A stretch of DNA of 11,196 nt from JADFQT01 sp047516825 (GTDB lineage: Bacteria > Chloroflexota > Dehalococcoidia > Lucifugimonadales > UBA3495), in the NCBI GenBank assembly GCA_047516825.1, contig JAKZUA010000227.1, positions 1-11,196 of the forward strand, written 5' to 3'. The notes below the pieces were generated by a model. The model made no database searches. It saw only the letters and a program-made list of their open reading frames with translations, and was not told where the DNA came from. The position numbers were made by a program, and so were the translations under genes. Shown piece by piece: positions 7,226 to 11,196 of this stretch; position 1 is the first letter of the stretch; each line of letters starts with the position of its first letter.

Positions 7226-7232
7226 CTCCTCC
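7226..7232 (-). promoter_or_regulatory. Strong Shine-Dalgarno setting a TTG start for sdhE
   Basis: On the minus strand GGAGGAG is followed by CTAG and then TTG (7219-7221). This near-perfect site fixes an unusual start codon; no ATG or GTG in frame is better placed. Confidence 0.75.
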
Positions 7233-7260
7233 GGACGAAATTATTAAAATTGTGAGATCC

Positions 7261-7286
7261 AAATCCCCCTTTGCAAAGGGGGATTT
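7261..7286. repeat. Perfect 26-bp palindrome (likely dispersed repeat)
   Basis: The half-site AAATCCCCCTTTG (7261-7273) is followed directly by its exact reverse complement, with no spacer. Palindromes of this AATCCCCC...GGGGGATT type are, from general knowledge, frequent intergenic repeats in several bacterial groups. No T-run follows on the minus strand (GGATCTC comes next), so it is not an ideal terminator. It could still form a hairpin between sdhB and sdhE that changes their relative expression. Confidence 0.8.
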
Positions 7287-7383
7287 CCCCTAACTGTGAC
7301 TGCTCCGACTGTGTTTAGCTATATGTTCAAGGCTCAGTAGGTCCTCCGAATATGGTCTAGTGATGGTGAGGATGTGATAGCTC

Positions 7384-8355
7384 CTAATTCCTCGGGGGCT
7401 GATTAACCTTGCTGAATAATCGGCGCACGTTCTGAACGTTCTCCACGCTCTTGTGCACCAAGGGAGGCAGCTTGCCGTGGGTTAGAGCGCGCAGCCCTAC
7501 AGGTAAGAAGCTGAGCAGCGCCGGCAGGTTGAACATGCCCACGGTCTTGACCGGCAGCCGCAGCTCGTCGAGGCGGCCGGAGTGGGCCACCGACTCGGTA
7601 AAGGCCTCGGCGTGGCGCGCGCCGTTGTTGTCGCCCAAGCCCAACGAGATAGCCTGCTCGCGCAGCGCCATAATCCGGTCCATCGGCGCCACCCCTTTGG
7701 GGCAAACCTGAACGCACTCGTTGCAACGGGTGCAATCCCACATGCCGGAAGGTAGACTGAGCTGCTCCAGCCTGGGCCGAGACACCCCGGCGGCATCCCC
7801 GTCGCGGGGGTCGGCAGTAAAGCGGTAGGCCTTGGCCAGCGCCGCCGGACCCAGGAAGGTCGGGTCCACCTCCAAAACAGTGCAATCGGAGACGCAGGCC
7901 CCGCACATGATGCAAGCGGTCACGCCGGAGAGGTGGAGCATGGATTCGTTGGAGGCGATGTACTCGCCTTCGGGCTCCGGACCCTGGGGTTGCAGGTAGG
8001 GTTCCACGGCGCGGATCTTCTCCCAGAAGGGGTCGAAGTCAACTACCAGGTCCTTCATCACCGTCATGACCCCGGCCGGTTCCACCGTCATGACTCCGAC
8101 CGTGTTGAGGGACTCCGACGCCCTGGTCTTGCAAGCCAGGACGGCATGCCCATTTACTCTCATGGCGCAGGAGCCGCAGATGGCGCTGCGGCAGGAGCAG
8201 CGCAGGCTCAATGTGCCGTCCATTTCCTCCCGGATCTGGATTAGGGCATCCAATACCGTGGCGTTTTCGGGAATCGCCAGGGAAAACTCCTGCCAGTAAG
8301 CAACCGGCACGGTAGCATCGGGGTCATACCTTCTTATGTTGACTTTTACATCCAT
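7384..8355 (-). CDS. sdhB: Succinate dehydrogenase/fumarate reductase iron-sulfur subunit, type E-like
   Basis: It carries electrons between the SdhA flavin and the HdrB-like subunit. Of 323 residues, the N-terminal domain holds the [2Fe-2S] ligands Cys55, Cys60, Cys63 and Cys75 (CGSCAMRVNG...LAC). The second domain has CIMCGACVSDC (Cys148, 151, 154, 158) for a [4Fe-4S] cluster. The third site reads CTRCNECVQVCP (Cys208, 211, 214, 218). Classical SdhB has three cysteines there and a [3Fe-4S] cluster; the extra Cys211 predicts a second [4Fe-4S]. The protein exceeds the usual ~240 residues: the tail from about 241 contains RHAEAFTESVAHSGRLDEL, resembling the helical segment of HdrC/GlpC proteins. 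The ATG lies six bases after the sdhA stop with no clear ribosome-binding site, suggesting translational coupling. Confidence 0.93.
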   Translation of the reverse strand: MDVKVNIRRYDPDATVPVAYWQEFSLAIPENATVLDALIQIREEMDGTLSLRCSCRSAICGSCAMRVNGHAVLACKTRASESLNTVGVMTVEPAGVMTVMKDLVVDFDPFWEKIRAVEPYLQPQGPEPEGEYIASNESMLHLSGVTACIMCGACVSDCTVLEVDPTFLGPAALAKAYRFTADPRDGDAAGVSRPRLEQLSLPSGMWDCTRCNECVQVCPKGVAPMDRIMALREQAISLGLGDNNGARHAEAFTESVAHSGRLDELRLPVKTVGMFNLPALLSFLPVGLRALTHGKLPPLVHKSVENVQNVRRLFSKVNQPPRN

Positions 8356-8361
8356 AAGTTG

Positions 8362-10041
8362 TCAGTATTTTCGCTCCTCGGGAGTCCACTTGGTTATGGT
8401 GACCGGCAAATAGCCCACCTCCGGACCTTCCTGGCCCTTGGTCACGGTAATGTGCTTGAGCCAATTTTCGTCGTCCCGCGCCGGAAAATCGGTGCGAGCC
8501 TGGGCCCCCCGGCTCTCCCGACGGTCCAAGGCCGAGACGACTATTGCCTCCCCACAGTCCAGCATGTATCCCAGCTCCAGGGCGAAGATCAGGTCAGTAT
8601 TGAAGACCCGGCCCTTGTTGTGGACCGGCACCTGGGCATACCTGGCTTTCAACTCCGGAAAGAGCCGCAGGGTCTCCTCCATCCCGGCCTGGTTTCGGTA
8701 TACGGCTATGTTCTTGTTCATGGTCTCGCCCAACGCCTGCCGGATGCCGCCCCAGCGGTCTCCGTTGTCGGGCCGATCCAGCATCCCCTGGATGCGGGCC
8801 TCCTCGTTGCGGACTGCCTCGTCCTCGTTGAACTCAATGAAGTCCGAATTTCTGGAGGCAGCGGCGGCGTGGGTTCCGGCGCGCTCCCCAAAGACTATGG
8901 TATCGAGCAGGGAGTTGGCCCCCAGGCGATTGCCACCGTGAACGCTGACGTTGGCACATTCTCCGGCGGCGTAGATCCCCGGCACGTTAGTTAGACCGTC
9001 GACATCGGTTTTAATTCCACCCATGATGTAGTGCATTCCCGGCCGAATGGGGATGGGCTCCTGGATCATGTCGGCGCCGGCCAGGTCGATGCCGATTTCC
9101 CGAATCTGGCTGAGTTTCTCCAGGATTAGGGCCTCACCCAGGTGAGTGCAGTCCAGAAAAACGCACCCATCCACGCCGTTTCCGGCATTGATCTCCGTCT
9201 GCTCGGCGCGGGACACCACGTCCCGGGAAGCCAGCTCCATCATGTTGGGCGCATACTTCTCCATGAAGCGGTCGCCGTTCTTATCTCGAAGATATGCTCC
9301 CTCACCCCGAGCCGCCTCGGAAATCAGTACGCCGCTGCCCGCCAGGGTCGTGGGGTGGTACTGCACCATCTCCATATCCATCAGGCGGGCTCCGGCGGTG
9401 TAGGCCAATCCCATACCGTCGCCGGTGACGATCAGAGCATTGGTACTGGGTTCAAAGAGGCGCCCGCAGCCTCCGGTGCAGAAAATGACGGTTTTAGCGC
9501 GGATGGCGTGCAGCTGCCCCGTACGGATTTCCAGCGCCAGCACGCCGGCCACCTGCTCGCCGTCCTGAATCAGCGAGGTGACGAACCACTCCTCGTAGCT
9601 GCGTATCCCCGATTTCACCAGCTGCTCGAACATTACGTGGAGCATTGCCTGTCCGGTAAAGTCCCCCACGAAGAAGGTCCTGGCCCGCCGCTGGCCGCCA
9701 AAGGCCCTGGTGCCCAGCTTGCCGTCGTCGTCCCGGTTGAAGGTGACACCCATGTGCTCCATGTCGATCAAGGACTTGCCAGCCACCTGGCACATGATCT
9801 CGATGGCATCCTGGTCGCCCAGGAAGTCGCTGCCCTTGATGGTGTCATAGGCATGTTCTTCCCAGTCGTCCTCCCGGTCGGTCAGGGCGGCATTGATACC
9901 CCCCTGAGCGGCGTTGGAATGGCTGCGCACCGGATGCACCTTACTGATTATGGCGGTATTGGCGCCGCCGGCTTGGGCGGCGATGGCAGCCCGCATGCCT
10001 GCGAGACCAGCGCCGATTACCAAGACATCATGTTCCAACAT
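8362..10041 (-). CDS. sdhA: Succinate dehydrogenase/fumarate reductase flavoprotein subunit
   Basis: The 559-residue catalytic subunit interconverts succinate and fumarate using covalent FAD. The dinucleotide motif GAGLAG is at 10-15. His41 in VRSHSNAAQGG is the expected FAD-linking histidine. Substrate-site residues are His229 (QYHPT), Arg273 (LASRDVVSRA, the proton-shuttle arginine), His337 (GMHYIMGG) and Arg372 (HGGNRLGANSLLD). No Tat or Sec signal precedes the FAD motif, so it should face the cytoplasm, unlike the exported MfrA of epsilonproteobacteria. AAGGGG (10048-10053) lies six bases before the ATG. sdhB follows after six bases. The sequence cannot tell which direction the enzyme runs in vivo. 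Confidence 0.96.
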   Translation of the reverse strand: MLEHDVLVIGAGLAGMRAAIAAQAGGANTAIISKVHPVRSHSNAAQGGINAALTDREDDWEEHAYDTIKGSDFLGDQDAIEIMCQVAGKSLIDMEHMGVTFNRDDDGKLGTRAFGGQRRARTFFVGDFTGQAMLHVMFEQLVKSGIRSYEEWFVTSLIQDGEQVAGVLALEIRTGQLHAIRAKTVIFCTGGCGRLFEPSTNALIVTGDGMGLAYTAGARLMDMEMVQYHPTTLAGSGVLISEAARGEGAYLRDKNGDRFMEKYAPNMMELASRDVVSRAEQTEINAGNGVDGCVFLDCTHLGEALILEKLSQIREIGIDLAGADMIQEPIPIRPGMHYIMGGIKTDVDGLTNVPGIYAAGECANVSVHGGNRLGANSLLDTIVFGERAGTHAAAASRNSDFIEFNEDEAVRNEEARIQGMLDRPDNGDRWGGIRQALGETMNKNIAVYRNQAGMEETLRLFPELKARYAQVPVHNKGRVFNTDLIFALELGYMLDCGEAIVVSALDRRESRGAQARTDFPARDDENWLKHITVTKGQEGPEVGYLPVTITKWTPEERKY

Positions 10042-10148
10042 TCTGTTCCCCTTGCCCTCTCTGGATTGACCCCAGGGGCCGGTCCAGAGCGGCGGCTAAA
10101 GCTGGTGCTATTCCGGCTAACCGGAAGAGACGCCGCTAATTTTCTCCG
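10042..10148. other. Nudix-sdhA gap with nested hairpin and short direct repeats
   Basis: AGCGGCG (10088-10094) pairs with CGCCGCT (10131-10137) and encloses a second perfect stem, TTCCGG (10111-10116) with CCGGAA (10121-10126). CCGCTAATT occurs twice, at 10133-10141 and 10146-10154, the second copy covering the Nudix stop codon. On the minus strand no T-run follows the structure. It may attenuate or process the transcript between the cofactor genes and sdhA, or mark an sdhA promoter region. No gene is present. Confidence 0.45.
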
Positions 10149-10700
10149 CTAATTACCTTCCAGGTGCCGCATCGCCAGCAACAGTGAGGCGACGCTTTTA
10201 GCGTCTTGAATCTCTCCCTTGGTGATCAGGTCTATACTTTGGGCCAAGGGTATTCGTGTCACCGTGATATCCTCATCGAAGTCGGCCTCCAACCGGGCGG
10301 GTTTCAGCTCGGTGGCCAGGTAGGCGTGCATGAATTCGGTGCACCAGCCGGGGGAAACCCAGAAGCCGGCCAAGCGCTGAATCTTGCCCGCGGTATACCC
10401 CACCTCTTCTTGTAACTCGCGAAGGGCCGCAGCTTCGGGAGCTTCGTTCTCTTCAATTCCTCCGGCGGGCACTTCCAGCAGGTTCGACTCCACCGGCTTG
10501 CGGTATTGCCGCACCAGCAGTACGTTGCCCTGGCTGTCCAGGGGCACAATGCAGACCGAATCCGAATGCTCGGCTATTTCCCGGGTGGTCAGCCGGCCGC
10601 TGGGCAGGCGAACCGTATGCACCCGGACGGCAAAGATGCGGTCACCTTGGTAGACTAACTTGCTCTCAACCGTGGGTTCTCCGCCGCCGTCCTCAGCCAT
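10149..10700 (-). CDS. Nudix hydrolase, ADP-ribose pyrophosphatase type
   Basis: This 183-residue protein probably hydrolyses ADP-ribose (or a related nucleoside diphosphate sugar) to AMP and ribose-5-phosphate. The Nudix box fits fully: Gly80, five residues, Glu86, seven residues, then RELQEEVGY (94-102), with the metal-binding Glu98 and Glu99. Pro117 in SPG lies about 15 residues after the box, a placement typical of the ADP-ribose subgroup. The N-terminal strand-rich segment (about 10-50) matches the dimerising domain of that subgroup. It starts 12 bases after the NAD kinase stop on the same strand, so the pair likely forms an NAD(P)-metabolism unit leading into sdhA. Other Nudix substrates cannot be excluded by sequence alone. 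Confidence 0.9.
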   Translation of the reverse strand: MAEDGGGEPTVESKLVYQGDRIFAVRVHTVRLPSGRLTTREIAEHSDSVCIVPLDSQGNVLLVRQYRKPVESNLLEVPAGGIEENEAPEAAALRELQEEVGYTAGKIQRLAGFWVSPGWCTEFMHAYLATELKPARLEADFDEDITVTRIPLAQSIDLITKGEIQDAKSVASLLLAMRHLEGN

Positions 10701-10712
10701 TTAGCAAGTTGC

Positions 10713-11196
10713 TCACTGGCCCCGGACGCTGAACCCCAGACGGCGGGTCAACGTGGCATAGAAATGACTGTGGGGCATGGACCGGAGAAATTTGGCCTTG
10801 AGCGGGCTCTGCTTAACTTGAATCCAATCGCCCGGCTTCATGGGCAAGTCCTCAAAACCATCCACGCTAAGCACCGCATCCTGGGCGCCCTCCAGGTGGA
10901 ATTCCACCTGAGCCGCCGGATCCAACACCAGGGAGGCCGACAGCCCCACATGGGCGGCGATGGGCTTCAACACCAGATTTTGGGATAGGGAGTCCAGTAT
11001 GGGACCTCCCACCGCCAGGCTGTAACCGGTACTGCCGGTAGCGGTGGAAAGTATTATGCCGTCGGCCCGTAACGATGCCAGGTCGGCTCCGTCGATCCGA
11101 GCCCGGATGGTGAGCACCCGAGACACCGACCCCCGCGCCATCACTACGTCGTTCAGCGCGTGAAAAAGCCCCTCAGTTTGGCTGGCCTCGGGCCTC
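10713..11196 (-). CDS. nadK: NAD kinase, C-terminal part (runs off the right edge)
   Basis: It phosphorylates NAD to NADP in the cytoplasm. The frame is open to the edge and shows 160 residues plus a TGA stop; bacterial enzymes usually have about 270-300, so the N-terminal half with the GGDGT motif lies outside. Seen here: HALNDVVMARG, with the conserved Asn-Asp pair at visible residues 15-16; RADGIILSTATGSTGYS with GSTGYS at 54-59; and the C-terminal beta-rich domain ending LTRRLGFSVRGQ. A GTG-ATG pair near 11139-11144 lies inside the conserved LNDVV motif and is not the start. It is presumably the first visible gene of the minus-strand unit, followed by the Nudix gene. Confidence 0.93.
   Translation of the reverse strand, partial: RPEASQTEGLFHALNDVVMARGSVSRVLTIRARIDGADLASLRADGIILSTATGSTGYSLAVGGPILDSLSQNLVLKPIAAHVGLSASLVLDPAAQVEFHLEGAQDAVLSVDGFEDLPMKPGDWIQVKQSPLKAKFLRSMPHSHFYATLTRRLGFSVRGQ

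Larger units (their letters stand above)
7222..7383. other. 162-base sdhB-sdhE gap
   Basis: This is the longest break in the minus-strand unit apart from its edges. It holds the 26-bp palindrome at 7261-7286 and the sdhE ribosome-binding site. I see no small gene, no T-run terminator and no convincing promoter in it. Its length contrasts with the 6- and 14-base gaps on either side of sdhB and sdhE. Confidence 0.5.

Noticed and set aside
7261..7286. Palindrome as a rho-independent terminator of sdhB
   Set aside because: The stem is followed by TTT and then GGATCTC, not a T-run, on the minus strand; the plus strand gives ATTTCCCC.
8059..8094. 12-bp direct repeat CACCGTCATGAC inside sdhB
   Set aside because: It encodes two VMTV stretches, but the protein aligns in length with SdhB relatives here, so it looks like coincidence and not an insertion.
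9142..10152. 336-codon plus-strand frame opposite sdhA
   Set aside because: His/Gly/Leu-rich antisense shadow of the sdhA reading frame; sdhA motifs are complete on the other strand.

Overview
The window reads as a chromosomal segment from a free-living bacterium with a central-carbon and NAD(P) metabolism theme. An uncultivated Chloroflexota (Dehalococcoidia/SAR202-like) member is my best guess. The basis is the lactate-dehydrogenase-like malate dehydrogenase, an anchor-less sdhA-sdhB-sdhE succinate dehydrogenase/fumarate reductase set, a Uma2-family protein, and Shine-Dalgarno-led genes of mixed 50-68% GC. The taxon is an inference; no rRNA or tRNA marker was seen.

Layout. Bases 1-114 hold the start of an unrecognised minus-strand gene that runs off the left edge. 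Bases 115-494 contain no convincing gene but are dense in inverted repeats, including two long-range imperfect stems that could form a structured RNA. A plus-strand run follows: monomeric NADP isocitrate dehydrogenase (495-2726), malate dehydrogenase (2780-3724), a HemL-like class III aminotransferase (3772-5067) and a Uma2/DUF820 protein (5082-5633). It ends in a hairpin plus T-run at 5632-5666. A minus-strand run converges on it from the right: NAD kinase (C-terminal part, 10713-11196), an ADP-ribose-type Nudix hydrolase (10149-10700), sdhA (8362-10041), sdhB (7384-8355), an HdrB/SdhE-like double-CCG protein (6337-7221) and an RDD membrane protein (5648-6322).

How the genes fit together. 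Isocitrate dehydrogenase, malate dehydrogenase and succinate dehydrogenase/fumarate reductase are three steps of the citric acid cycle. NAD kinase and the Nudix hydrolase act on nicotinamide cofactors and their breakdown products. The most interesting system is the oxidoreductase: no sdhC/sdhD membrane anchor is present, the third partner is an HdrB-like protein with two complete five-cysteine CCG motifs, and the third Fe-S site of SdhB has four cysteines (CxxCxxCxxxCP) instead of the usual three. This matches the non-classical type E succinate:quinone reductase / methylmenaquinol:fumarate reductase / thiol:fumarate reductase group. The flavoprotein has no export signal, so the complex is probably cytoplasmic. 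An RDD-family membrane protein directly follows sdhE.

No CRISPR array, transposase gene, tRNA or rRNA was found. A perfect 26-bp palindrome sits in the sdhB-sdhE gap and looks like a dispersed repeat.
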